A DNA stretch of 64,000 bases from Takashimella koratensis. Its lineage: Eukaryota; Basidiomycota; Tremellomycetes; Trichosporonales; Tetragoniomycetaceae. The translations under genes and the position numbers were made by a program. Below, in pieces: positions 53,732-64,000 of the stretch. Location of the stretch: the NCBI GenBank assembly GCA_003116875.1, contig BCKT01000006.1:1054001-1118000 (forward strand). The letters are read 5' to 3'. The first letter of the stretch is position 1. Every line of letters starts with the position of its first letter. Below the pieces are notes generated by a model. The model had not been told where the DNA came from and searched no databases. It was given only the letters and a program-made list of their open reading frames with translations.

Positions 53732-56700
53732 ATGGCTTCCGAGATGGACGTCGACTCGGTCGTGCCCGGGGACTCTAGTAAGCTCAGCCCTTGACTTCTG
53801 TCTTGAATAATACGTGAAATCTTGCTGACCATGCTACAGTTGACGGTGAGGCAGTATCATGTAACGAGTCTGGGTAAATGGAAGCTGATCAATCCTTGCG
53901 ACCCAGAGGGCTTGTACTCTCGACAGCTGTAAGTAGTGTCAGCAACATCAGTAGATCCAACTGACTCGCCCCAGCTATGTCCTTGGCCATGAAGGTGAGA
54001 AGCGAGCAGATCCACACTAGAGTGAATCGGAATCTGACCACGTCTGCAGCTATGAAGAAGATGGCCACCTCCAACGTTTTGATCGTCGGCATGAAAGGTC
54101 TCGGTGTTGAGATTGGTAAGTGGTGACGAGCTCGCACCTGCTGACATCGGGTTAGCCAAGAACGTTGCGTTGGCAGGTGTCAAGAGCGTGACGATTTACG
54201 ACCCTTCTCCTGTCGAGATTGCCGACCTTGGTACTCAGGTTAGCTAAGGTTTTTCCATCTGTAGCTAACATTCCAGTTCTTCCTGCGAGAGGCAGACATT
54301 GGCAAGCCCCGAGCAGCAGTCACTGGCCCTCGACTTGCCGAGCTCAACAGCTATGTCCCCATCCGCGTCCTCGAGGGGTCGGGCGAGATCACACCTGCTC
54401 TCGTCGCTCCCTTCCAGGTTGTTGTCCTCACCAACACCACCATCACCAAGCAAATCGAGATTGATGAGTTTTGCCGCGCCAACGGAATCTACTTTATCGC
54501 CGCGGACGTCAGGGGCCTCTTTGGGTGGGTCTACTGCAACCTAGGTAGTTTGGCTGACTCTCTAGCTCCGTGTTCAACGATTTTGGAAATGACTTTGCAT
54601 GCGTCGACCCGACTGGAGAGAACCCGCAGACTGGGATGATCGTACACGTCGAGGAGGTGAGCAGATACCAGGAGCACATCTGACGTCAGGGTGAGGACGC
54701 CGTTGTGACTTGCCTAGACGAGACTCGTCACGGTCTCGAGGATGGCGACTTTGTCACCTTTTCCGAAGTCAAGGGTATGGAGGCGCTGAATGGATGTGAA
54801 CCACGCAAGGTTACGACCAAAGGTAGGTCATAATCTGACGATACTGACTGCAGGCCCGTACACCTTTTCCATCGGCAACACCACCGGGCTTGGAGCGTAC
54901 AAGGCCGGCGGTCTCTTCACCCAAGTCAAAATGCCCAAGATCCTTCACTTTGTAGGTCATGTTACAATCACGCTGACGGTTAGAAATCCCTCAAGGAGAG
55001 CATCACCCAGCCAGAGCTCTTCATCACCGACTTTGCCAAGTGGGACCGCCCTGCGACCCTGCACGCTGGTTTCCAGGCGCTCTCCGCTTTTTACGAGAAG
55101 ACCAACCGCCTTCCTCTCCCTCGCAACGCTGCTGATGCCGAGGCCGTCGCGTCCCTCGCCAAGGAGATCCACGCAGCCAACGGCGGTGAGGGCGACCTTG
55201 ACGCCAAAGTCCTCGAGGCTCTTGCGTTCCAAGCGACGGGTGACATCTCCCCAATGGTTGCTGTGATTGGTGGCTTTGTCGCTCAGGAAGTCCTCAAGGC
55301 TTGCTCGGCCAAGTTCCACCCGATGCAGCAGAGCATGTACTTTGACTCGCTCGAGTCCCTCCCGTCCCAGGCCCCGTCGGAATCCGACTGCCAGCCCCGT
55401 GGGACTCGTTACGATGGCCAAATCGCCGTCTTTGGTCAAGCGTTCCAGGCGAAGATCGCCAACCTGCGCCAGTTCCTCGTTGGGTCTGGTGCGATCGGTT
55501 GTGAGATGCTCAAGAACTGGAGTATGATGGGTCTCGCCACGGGTCCCAGCGGGTCGATTATCGTTACCGACCTCGACACGATCGAGAAAAGTAACCTCAA
55601 CCGGCAGTTTTTGTTCCGTGCCAAGGACTTGGGCAAATTCAAGGCGGAGAGCGCAGCGTCTGCGGTCTCGGAGATGAACCCGGACCTCAAGGGGAAGATT
55701 GTCGCCCTGCAGGAGCGTGTCGGCGCAGAGTCGGAAAGTAAGCTGGGCCTTTGGGTAAAACTGACTTTAGGCACTTTTGGCGACGAGTTCTTTGCCAAGA
55801 TTGACGGTGTCACCAACGCTCTCGACAATGTCGCTGCGAGTGAGTCTTGTTCATTTTGTTACTAATACCAGGGCAATACATGGACCGCCGGTGTGTCTTT
55901 TACCAAAAGCCGCTGCTCGAGTCGGGTACCCTCGGTACCAAGGCCAACACTCAAGTTGTCATTCCTTTCCTCACCGAATCGTACTCGTCGTCTCAGGACC
56001 CGCCTGAGAAGTCGATCCCTTCTTGCACGGTGAAAAACTTCCCCAACGCGATTGAGCATACCATCCAGGTAAGCCCATGGTTTCAATCAAGCTGACATTC
56101 AGTGGGCGCGAGAAGCTTTCGATGCGCTGTTTGTCAACCCGCCGACCACGGTCAACCTGTACCTGTCCCAGCCCAACTTTGTCGAGACGACACTCAAGAG
56201 CTCGGGTCAGCACCACGAGCAGATCAAGCAGATTGAAAAGTACCTCGTCAAGGATCGCCCGACGTCGTTTGCAGAGTGCATCCAGTGGGCTCGATTGCAG
56301 TACCAGACCGACTACATCAACGAGATTGAGCAGCTCTTGTTCAACTTGCCCAAGGACCAAGTGGGTTTGAATTGTAGCTAAGCTGATGTCAGGTCAACTC
56401 GAACGGCACGCCTTTCTGGTCTGGCCCGAAGCGTGCGCCCGACTCGCTCAAGTTTAACATTGACGACGTGAGTGATTTACAGATGCAGGCTAACATCTAG
56501 CCACTGGACTTTGCCTACATTGTCGCTGCTGCCAACTTGCACGCGTTCAACTACGGGCTCAAGGGCGAGCGGGATCCGGCCGTCTACCGCAAGGTTCTCG
56601 AATCGATGTCGATCCCCGAGTTCAAGCCCAAGAGCGGTGTCAAGATCCAGATCAACGAGAACGAGCCCGTCGCCAACGACAATGACAATGGTGAGTTGTC

Positions 56701-57606
56701 CTCCATGCATTGCTGATAATTTCAGAGGAAGACCTTGAGACTGTGATCGCTTCGTTGCCCGCTCCGTCAACGCTCGCGGGCTTCCGCCTTAACCCGGTCG
56801 AGTTTGAGAAGGACGACGACAGTAACCACCATATCGACTTTATCACCGCTGCGTCCAACTTGCGAGCTCGCAACTATGGGATCACCGAGGCGGACCACCA
56901 CAAGACCAAGTTTATCGCGGGCAAGATTATCCCAGCCATCGCGACGACCACGGCGTTGGCTGTTGGTCTCGTCTGCCTCGAGCTTTACAAGGTAGGCTAG
57001 AGCTTGTGGAGCAGGTCAACTTACGTGTAGATCATCGACGGCAAGAACCAGCTTGAGGACTACAAAAACGGCTTTGTTAATCTCGCCTTGCCGTTCTTTG
57101 GCTTCTCCGAGCCCATCGCCGCTGCCAAGCTCAAGGTATGCTAGCTGCTAATGGTTGGGGTTGCAGCTGACCAAGAACCAGTACAACGACAAAGAGTGGA
57201 CGCTTTGGGACCGATTCGAGATCAACGGTAACCCGACGTTGCAAGAGGTCGTCGACTGGTTCCAGACCAACCACAAGCTCGAGCTCCAGATGGTCTCTCA
57301 GGGTGTCTCGATGTTGTGGTCGTCTTTCACCCCGCCCAAGAAGGTATGTTAGATCTTCATTTTGGTGGTTCTAGAGCTGACGAGCGATGTCAGGCGGCCG
57401 AGCGACTCGGGAAGAAAATGACAGACTTGGTAGAGGAAGTGAGCAAGAAGTCGCTCCCGGCGTGGCAAAAGAGCTTGCTTGTCGAGGTCATGGCCGATGA
57501 CGAATCGGGCGAGGACGTCGAGGTGGGTCTTGGGACCGAGTCTTGGATTCGAGTTAGACGCTAACGACTTGTTCAGGTCCCTTACCTTCTCATTCGACTC
57601 CCATAG
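53732..57606 (+). CDS. UBA1: Ubiquitin-activating enzyme E1
   Basis: E1 adenylates ubiquitin and transfers it to its own Cys before passing it to E2s. The start is the ATG at 53732. Exons 1-4 are 46, 6, 22 and 20 nt and give [19 protein letters not shown]. The inactive adenylation half includes [15 protein letters not shown]. The active half shows [15 protein letters not shown] (nucleotide loop) and [17 protein letters not shown]. The catalytic-cysteine segment is [17 protein letters not shown] at about 56010-56060. The C-terminal ubiquitin-fold domain ends [11 protein letters not shown] with the stop at 57604. About 17-20 introns of 38-65 nt are present. No domain is missing. Confidence 0.96.
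53840..53845 (+). other. UBA1: 6-nt microexon of UBA1
   Basis: Intron 53778-53839 (GTAAGC donor, GCTGAC branch site, CTACAG acceptor) is followed by TTGACG and then intron 53846-53906 (GTGAGG donor, GCTGAT branch site, CCCAG acceptor). Joined, A-TT GAC G-AG encode Ile-Asp-Glu before Gly-Leu-Tyr-Ser-Arg-Gln-Leu, as in human and yeast E1. A single large intron without the microexon would give Lys in place of Ile-Asp-Glu, still in frame. Confidence 0.8.
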
Positions 57607-57763
57607 ATGAATGAAGGAGATAGTGCCCGACGTGATTTCCTGAGATTCAGAAGTGATGCAAACTAGTGTGTCCGATTGAGATGTATGCAAGTGCAGATAT
57701 ACTATGTGAAACATAAGGTGCTACTTATCCCCTCACTCGACCCATCATCAGACCCAGCATCTG

Positions 57764-58580
57764 CTACTCATCGTCCTCCGCCTCGGCTGGTGGCGCCGCA
57801 CCGTCTGCACCATTTGCTGCGTCGCCGTTCCCTGTGGGTTTTGCGTACTTTTGTAACCACTCTTCCGATTCCCAGACTGTAGCAGGCAAGTCAGCTTACT
57901 GTCAACTTCAAGCAACACCTGCACAGTCCCCGGGACCAACTCACCAGCTCTCTCAGGCCCCTTGAACCCGCCACCACTACCTTCGCCACCACCCGCGCCT
58001 CCATACTTGTTCGGATTGGCCACGCTGCATTTCAGAAACCGCCCTTGACCTCGGTACCCTGGTAACTCGTTAAGATCGTAGTTGTCAATCGCGTCCTGTG
58101 CGTCCGCCGGGTTGGAGAAGGTGATGAATGCGTAGCCACGGTGTTTGGAGCCTAAGGGGGGAATGGGGTTAGTACGGAGTCAATCGATAATAGAAGGAAG
58201 GCGTCACTAGGGATGATTAGGTCAAAGTGAAGAGGAGATGGGGTAGAAACACACTATCTTGAGCTTCCATGGGCATGTTGATTTCGATGATATCGCCTGA
58301 GGTAGGTAAGCAATGGTTTCTATCCATCCAACTTGAGCTCTCTTCCCCCTTATCATCCCACATGCATCTTCACAAGCCCTCCGCTCTCCTCTATAGCACC
58401 TCTATGACATTCAAGCTCCTTGCGAAGTTTCAACCCAACCCCTCGAAGCCCGCACTCACCAAACGAGACAAAAGCATCGAGCAACTCCTGTTGTGAGATC
58501 TGAGGAGCGAGTCCAGCGACGTAGACTGTCGCTTTCTTGGACGAGCCCGCGGGCGCAGAGGAGGTCGTTCCGCTGTTCAT
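57764..58580 (-). CDS. RRM protein related to cyclophilin-RRM (PPIE) N-terminus
   Basis: Four exons were reconstructed, with the ATG at 58580. RNP2 reads A-T-V-Y-V-A-G-L-A and RNP1 reads H-R-G-Y-A-F-I-T-F, placing one RRM at about residues 15-95. Between them are L-L-D-A-F-V-S-F-G-D-I-I-E-I-N-M-P, typical of the PPIE-type RRM. A short Gly/Pro linker and an acidic tail (P-A-E-A-E-D-D-E) follow, ending at 57764-57766. No cyclophilin domain is present, so this is a stand-alone RRM factor, possibly spliceosomal. It is divergent from the F-box gene. Confidence 0.8.
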
Positions 58581-58892
58581 AGCGGCAGTAGAGTCAAGGT
58601 TGGGTGGGTGAAGAGGATGGTCAGACGGTGGAAGAGAAGGATGGGTGTAAGGAAAACGGTGGCGCATGGAGAGTAGCAATACAAGGGGACGTTTCGGAGT
58701 ATGAGTGGTGGTATGTCGTCGCGATCATGGATGACACCACGACCTTGACCTTTACCACCACCGTCCCCTAACCCATCTCAATCTCTTGTACCTGCCCTTC
58801 TCGCCAGTCGAGCTTGTATCCACTCAAGCCTATTCGCGCTACTTTGGATCCGCTTGGACCACTTGGTGCGCTCCCTCGTGCGCTCATCCCCC
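58581..58892. promoter_or_regulatory. Divergent promoter of RRM and F-box genes
   Basis: About 312 nt lie between the start codons. I see no other gene in it. Confidence 0.5.
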
Positions 58893-61639
58893 ATGTCAGA
58901 CGACCGAGAACAGCTCGCCGCCGGCAGTGGACCGCCGGAAAGCGACAGTTACGGTACCAGCGCCGTGTCTGGGCCAGCGTCGCGGTGTTACCTCTTCTCG
59001 TGCCCCAACGAGGTCTTAGCCAGGGTATACGAGCTGCTCCCAGTCCCAGATAGGCTCAGGTTTAGGCGGGTGAGTGGGCTTGAAGGGTGCTACATGCGGA
59101 CGGGGAGGAAGGGCGCAATGATCGGCATCAATAATAGGACGGAGCAAAGGTCGCAGCAAAGGTGTGCTGACTCTCATTGATAGACATGTTCAACCTTGCG
59201 AGAAGTGTACGATTCATCTGCGCTACTTCAATACGAATTCACACTAGAGACCACGGCGTACTTGAACGTTCCGAACCAAATCACTTTGGATTTTCTACCT
59301 CCTAGCCAAACCTCAAGCGGTCCTCTTACTTCTTCCACCCCATCCTCAACCACCAACACACGCTCAACTCCAATCGACAAGGACGCCTCCGACCCTCGTC
59401 CAACAGTGAACGGCGTCCACCTCGCCCCTCTCCCTCCTAAAGGACCCAAACCAGCCAAAGTCCAGACCGACCTCTCGTTTGCGGAGAAGAATGAACGCTT
59501 GAAGGAAAGGGAAAAGAGGTGGGATACACTTGATGCCGCGGAGAAACGCAGGTTCAAGTTGTTAGGACCAGTAGGGGTGTACGAGTTACAGGAAGGGATA
59601 TTACTCATGTGTGATGACTACACAAGGGAGGATGATAGCAGGGTAAGTGTAGACTCCGGTGAGAGTTTGGAGAGGGCGAGCCCGCAGCTAACCTCCTCTA
59701 GCCAGAGTCAGTCAGGCTCATCCCGCTGCCTTCGGCCGACGACCCCGACTTGCAAAGCCCACTGATGGTCACGACCAAGTCGAAAGTTTCTTTCCGAATC
59801 GCCGACTTGACCATGGACCCTACGCAGGATCTCATCGTAGTCAGCGAGTACCTGTGAGTTTCCCACCATATTTTAGACCTGACCCGTTCAGGCCCGAACC
59901 ACGCGCGCCTCATCGCCAACCGACTCATCGATACCACCTTCTCCGTCTCTCCGATTTCACCCCGCACCCACTCGCCGAACACCCACAGCTCGATTTCCCT
60001 CCATTCCTCAACAACCGTCCGACTCGGACCCGCCAGTTACTCCAGGTCATGGGGGATACCCTCGTCGTCCTTGTCTCCTGGTATCATGATCAATGGGTGG
60101 TGGCCGGGTTCAATATGATCGGATTAGGTATGGGTACCGTCGAGGCGGACGAAGAGATCGTTGCATGGAATTGGAAAACGGGCAAAGTTCTTGGTGTGAG
60201 TCTGCGGGCCGGGATGTAGACCAAAACTGACGCTTACAGCGGATGGCGTTACCGACCAACGCGTGGTTTTCGTCATTTGCAATGTTAACACCTACATCGG
60301 TTATGATCACCACCCCATCGGACGTCTCGCACGATGCCGACGGAGAACTTCTCTCTGTCGCTTCGATCTTCCCACCTGTTATCCAAATTTGGTCATTCTT
60401 ACCCGACCCCAATCACACTTTCGAGGCCGTCCAACCTCTCGGTACCGATTCCGAGGACGACACGACTCTTCGTTTCCGGCTCCTCACTCAACTCGAATTA
60501 CCCCAGTTCGCCGAGTCTGCTACCGTCTCTGAATTCAACGTCCGGCCCGATCCTGCGTTCCCCCCAATGACGCAACACCGTGTCCCTCGCCTAGGCGCCA
60601 AGGGTTTCACCCAGGACCCAGAAAAGGGTTTACTGGTATTCGAACTAGAAGTGATGGAGCCCAACGAATCGATACCCGGGATTCTCGACATGATACATCG
60701 AAAATCGTACGAGCTGTTTGTGAATCGGGAGACATTGGTGCAGATGTCGAGGGAGGGCGAGGAGAGGCTGAGAGCGTTCCAGGCGACAGGAGGGATAGAT
60801 GATGGGTCAGGACAGTGGAGGGTGGAGAAGAAGTTGACTTGGGCAGAGTGGGGGGAGAAATATGCGAGGTTGATGGATGGTTCTCCCCGAAAGCGTGTCT
60901 GGGTGAGTTAGGGGCGTGGACAGTGGCTAATACATGTTACAGGTCTGTTCGTGCTCTGGATACCGATATGTGTCGCTTGTCCGGACGGATAGGGAGTATC
61001 GTAGGCGTCGGCGACGGCGGGAAGAAGAGGATGATGTGGAGCTGATTACGGATGTAGGAGTGGTGAGTGGAGACGAGGCGATGGAGGATGAGATGGAGGA
61101 TTGGGCTTTAGGAGAGGAGGAAGAGGGTGTGACCGACCAAGACGAGGAAGAGGAGGTTGTCGAAGAAGCTGAGGAAGATAATGGACAGTTTGAGGATGAT
61201 GATGACGATGACGACGATCCCAATTTGAACGGTCTCGATCCCCCCTCTCATCGGTGCGATATTCGTATCCTCGACTTTTCACCTACCCGACTTTGTCGAG
61301 ACCTAATCCACGGCTGCGCAATCGATACCTCATCTCCAAATTCTCCCTTGTTCGAGGTTGAGATCCATACCGAGCCCAGCGTACTCCCTCGTCGAAAAGT
61401 ATGGAAGCACGATGTCAGATCTGGATTGGGGTATAGGGAGGTGGTGAGGAAAGTAGGAGTGAGAGCGAATGGGATCATGATGGATGATCAAAGGGTGATC
61501 ATGATTAATGTGAGTAGGAGCCGAGGGGAAGATTCAGACGGGCATGGGTCAAGTCGAAATGAGCTGACTCCTTGGGTTATAGTCAAAGGACAGGACGTCG
61601 ATCAGGGTGGCTCAGGAGATGACCGTGTTCTGTATGTAA
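58893..61639 (+). CDS. F-box protein with acidic insertion
   Basis: The ATG is at 58893. The F-box (Y-L-F-S-C-P-N-E-V-L-A-R-V-Y-E-L-L, then D-R-L-R-F-R-R joined across an intron to T-C-S-T-L-R-E-V-Y) is at about residues 30-70; it would bind Skp1 in an SCF ubiquitin ligase. The rest resembles basidiomycete F-box proteins with a beta-strand-rich domain (V-V-A-G-F-N-M-I-G-L; W-N-W-K-T-G-K-V-L-G). An E/D run (61120-61215) interrupts the C-terminal part. Introns are near 59069-59183, 59643-59700, 59854-59891, 60196-60240 and 60905-60942. I placed an intron at 61510-61582 (GTGAGT, GCTGAC, TATAG), which gives I-N-S-K-D-R-T-S-I-R-V and a stop at 61637-61639; reading through instead would extend to 61761. 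The substrate is unknown. Confidence 0.75.
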
Positions 61640-61917
61640 GAGTGGTAAAAGACAATAGAGCAGACCGACCTCACTTTGTTGTATCAACCTCCACTCTGTG
61701 TGCGTGCTGTACTTTGCACCAATTTTTGTCCTTAGTCGATGCATGTCACAGTAGACACTGATGATTTATGTTCTGCTATCCCGAGATACTGCGATACACA
61801 TGCAAGTATTTAAATGGTATGACAAAATATGGCTTTCACTCTCGTTCTTCTGGGGCAGAATGTGATCTTCGTCGTTGCTACCATTCATCGTCACCTTGGT
61901 ATTCGTCGCCGTCTTTG

Positions 61918-63972
61918 CTACAGTCTTTCAATACGCTCCCACATCCTTGGCGGTCCTCGCGCTCGATACCGATCTTTGACCCTGATCACCCCTTCCTCCT
62001 CTGACCCGTTCCGTACAGCTTCGTGATCTGGCGTCACATGTATCCTCGGATTCTGCTGCTCGCCTTCCTCCATCTTCACCTCAGCGGTCGAGCCCGTCCA
62101 TACCGTCGACGTCGTCGTAGGAGTTAAAGTCGGAGTTGGAGCAGGTGTCGCTTTCTGTTTCGCACGAAGCATCTGACCAAGTTTGTCGACGATATGAAGT
62201 GCTTTCTCCACCTCTTCCGAAGGTACCTCGCTTGACCCAGCGACTTGCTCACTCTCCATCGAAAATGTCTTGCCGAGTTCTCGGAGTGTCGCCGTCAACT
62301 CGATAGGAAGAACCTCGACACTGTCACCGCCGCTGCCACTCGCTTCTGGAGATTCGTCTTTGTGCACTGTCGTGACCCGGTCTTTGGCCTCAAGCTGGGC
62401 ACGAAGTTGTTCGTTGCTCTTCGCCAGGTCCTCGGCAAGGCGGGTCTGGTACTCGAGGTCGTTTCGCATCTATCACTGTCAGTGAAGGGGCATATGGCAC
62501 AGATGCCGCAACTGACCTGCTCCGCCATGACCTTTTTCTTCCATCTGAATTTCTTCTGAGCCTGCGCGTTCTGCTCTTTCCGTCTCTGCATGTTTCTTCG
62601 CTTGTAGGTCCTCCTTGGCGCCGACGAGTGCGGTTCGACCTCGGGAGCAGGCTCCCGCTCGCTGTTCCTGTACTTCTATGACTATTAGAATACCTCCCCA
62701 CTTCCGACTCACTGCTTTTCCCCGCCTCTTTGACTCGCCACCTTCTTCGTCGATAGAAACCAGTTGCTCAGGGTCTGCATCTTGGGTGTTCGGTTCACCC
62801 TCGTCCTCGTGGTTGGGCGTCCGAGTCGATCGAGACGATCTCGTTCTGACACTTGCCGTGCTCTGTCGAGCCCAGCGTTTCCTTCCTTTGGGGATAAACT
62901 CGACATCGCTCTTTTCCTCTGATATTTCAGACTCGCCAGACTGGTCGTCACTGTCGGAATCGTCGCTGGTCTGTTCGCTGTACTGTCGAGACTCTCGACT
63001 CTCGCTGACACTGTGACCGATAATCGATTGATCGTGTTTATCGTCGTCGACTGAGCGGGTCTCAGAGTTTGGGGCGCCACCGGGGCGAGATGGGCTTGCC
63101 TGTCGACCCAACCGAGAGTCGTCGCGCCCCAGAGAGTCGAGGTTTGCCTTGGTGAAGATTTTGACTTTGGGTGCCGGAGTCGCAGTCGGCGCGGAAAGGT
63201 CTGTGGGGGTGGGGTAGGGTATCGCTGGCAGTGACGAGGGCTGGTTCCACTGCCCTCTGGGCCGTTTGGGACTGTGATCCGGGTTGATGGAAGAGGTATC
63301 GTCGGCATACGGCCGCTTGCTCGAGGCGTGGTCGAATCTGTGCGAGCGCTCGTGATTGTCGGACGTCGGGTTGTAAGGCGGCGGGTGAACAAGCCTGGTA
63401 GGCGACGTCACAGCTCTGTTCGGGCCCAAACTCGTCCACTCGGTGGCTGCGGCGCTCGAGAGAGGCGGTGTCAAAGGATTGTGATGGCCCGTCTCATACG
63501 ACGGGATATACGAATTTCCCTGTCGAACGTACTGGTACGGAGGGGGCTTGAACGCGAGGCCTGCCGATCGACGGGTACGTTGCTCGACGTCGGCTTGCCA
63601 GGTGCGCATGCTGGCTTCGGAATAGTCATTGACGAGGTTGAGACCCCATAACGGGTGTTTCGTGAGGTCCTTCTCCTTGACTGGTTTGTCCTTTGTACCC
63701 TGATGTCAGACTAGTAAAAAAGAGCAACTTACATTCTGCGTCACTTGGGCGGCCTCGGGGCGAGCAGCAGGTGGGCTTGACTGTGGGTTCACCGGGCTGC
63801 TCATTGTCCCGGGTGTCTGTGGCGGACTTCGCTTGATATGTACCGGTCGTATAATCGTAGTTGGCGACGTTGTCGAGGTGGAGGTCGACAGCGGTGCGTA
63901 AGGCCTTCGGGCGTTGTGTCCGCCGGGAGGTAGCTTGATAGCTCCCGACGCCACGTCGGCAAGGACGCTCAT
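61918..63972 (-). CDS. bZIP transcription factor with Yap/Pap1-type basic region
   Basis: The ATG at 63972 is the first available, though an upstream exon beyond the window cannot be excluded. The large central exon is S/P/D-rich (nuclear, regulatory), with K-G-R-K-R-W and R-P-R-G-Q-W patches. Introns near 63687-63732, 62676-62716 and 62472-62518 were needed to read Y-K-R-R-N-M-Q-R-R-K-E-Q-N-A-Q-A-Q-K-K-F, then R-W-K-K-K. The N-x-x-A-Q-x-x-F-R signature is that of the fungal AP-1 (Yap/Pap1) group. A leucine-spaced coiled coil follows (L-A-E-D-L-A-K-S-N-E-Q-L-R-A-Q-L). The C-terminus carries another Leu-rich acidic segment and ends R-I-E-R-L. Orthology to Yap1 is not claimed: no Cys-rich redox domain is obvious. 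Confidence 0.75.
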
Positions 63973-64000
63973 TGGTGCTGGGCTCACTGTGGGAAGGTCC

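Noticed and set aside
61640..61761. Reading the F-box protein through to 61761
   Set aside because: A GTGAGT-GCTGAC-TATAG intron at 61510-61582 fits the local grammar and gives a shorter, more sensible end. Without RNA data the longer form is not fully excluded.

Overview
The window is nuclear DNA of an intron-dense basidiomycete fungus, probably Agaricomycotina and possibly a tremellomycete; the class is my inference. The evidence is genes on both strands about 0.2-1 kb apart, GT-AG introns mostly of 38-75 nt with CTGAC/CTAAC branch sites 10-20 nt before the acceptor, and single-copy fungal core genes. No transposon, rRNA, tRNA, CRISPR array or virus was recognised. One ambiguous base (N) lies at 11459 in a C-rich tract.

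Layout: 1-5423 is gene-poor. Then come a CENP-B-like DNA-binding protein (+, 5424-7718, no intron in its coding region), the exosome cofactor C1D/Lrp1 (+), an unknown 279-aa protein (-), a deubiquitinase of the Ubp2/USP25-28 type (-, 11906-17315), nucleoporin Nup2/Nup50 (+), proteasome-assembly chaperone PAC4 (-), an acidic unknown (+), a Tim17-fold membrane protein (-), a TRP/Flc-type channel with a very long disordered tail (+), a glutathione S-transferase (-), an Sfp1-like zinc-finger factor (-), two unknowns (-/+), the splicing factor PRP8 (-, 38804-47814), complex I subunit ESSS (+), a SurE-like nucleotidase (+), a cystinosin (-), coactivator Sub1/PC4 (+), a doubtful unknown (-), ubiquitin E1 UBA1 (+, 53732-57606), an RRM protein (-), an F-box protein (+) and a bZIP factor (-) at the right edge.

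The most striking content is a set of microexons that become visible when conserved proteins are reassembled across the short introns. The catalytic Cys box of the UBP2 deubiquitinase is carried on a 9-nt exon (14320-14328), and skipping it would remove exactly Asn-Thr-Cys in frame. UBA1 has a 6-nt exon (53840-53845) that can also be skipped in frame, flanked by exons of 46, 22 and 20 nt. PRP8, the core of the spliceosome, has a 13-nt exon (47496-47508) whose loss would shift the frame. Together they suggest a testable model in which splicing efficiency gates ubiquitin activation, deubiquitination and the spliceosome itself.

Other notable structure: a 725-nt PRP8 intron with a ~105-bp minisatellite and a TCACGTGA box; TCACGTGA-type boxes in several promoters; a composite dyad (CACGTG-CGCG-ATAAATA-CGCG-CACGTG) between the Tim17-fold gene and the channel gene; and a four-copy S-F-[VR]-V-x-R motif in the channel tail.
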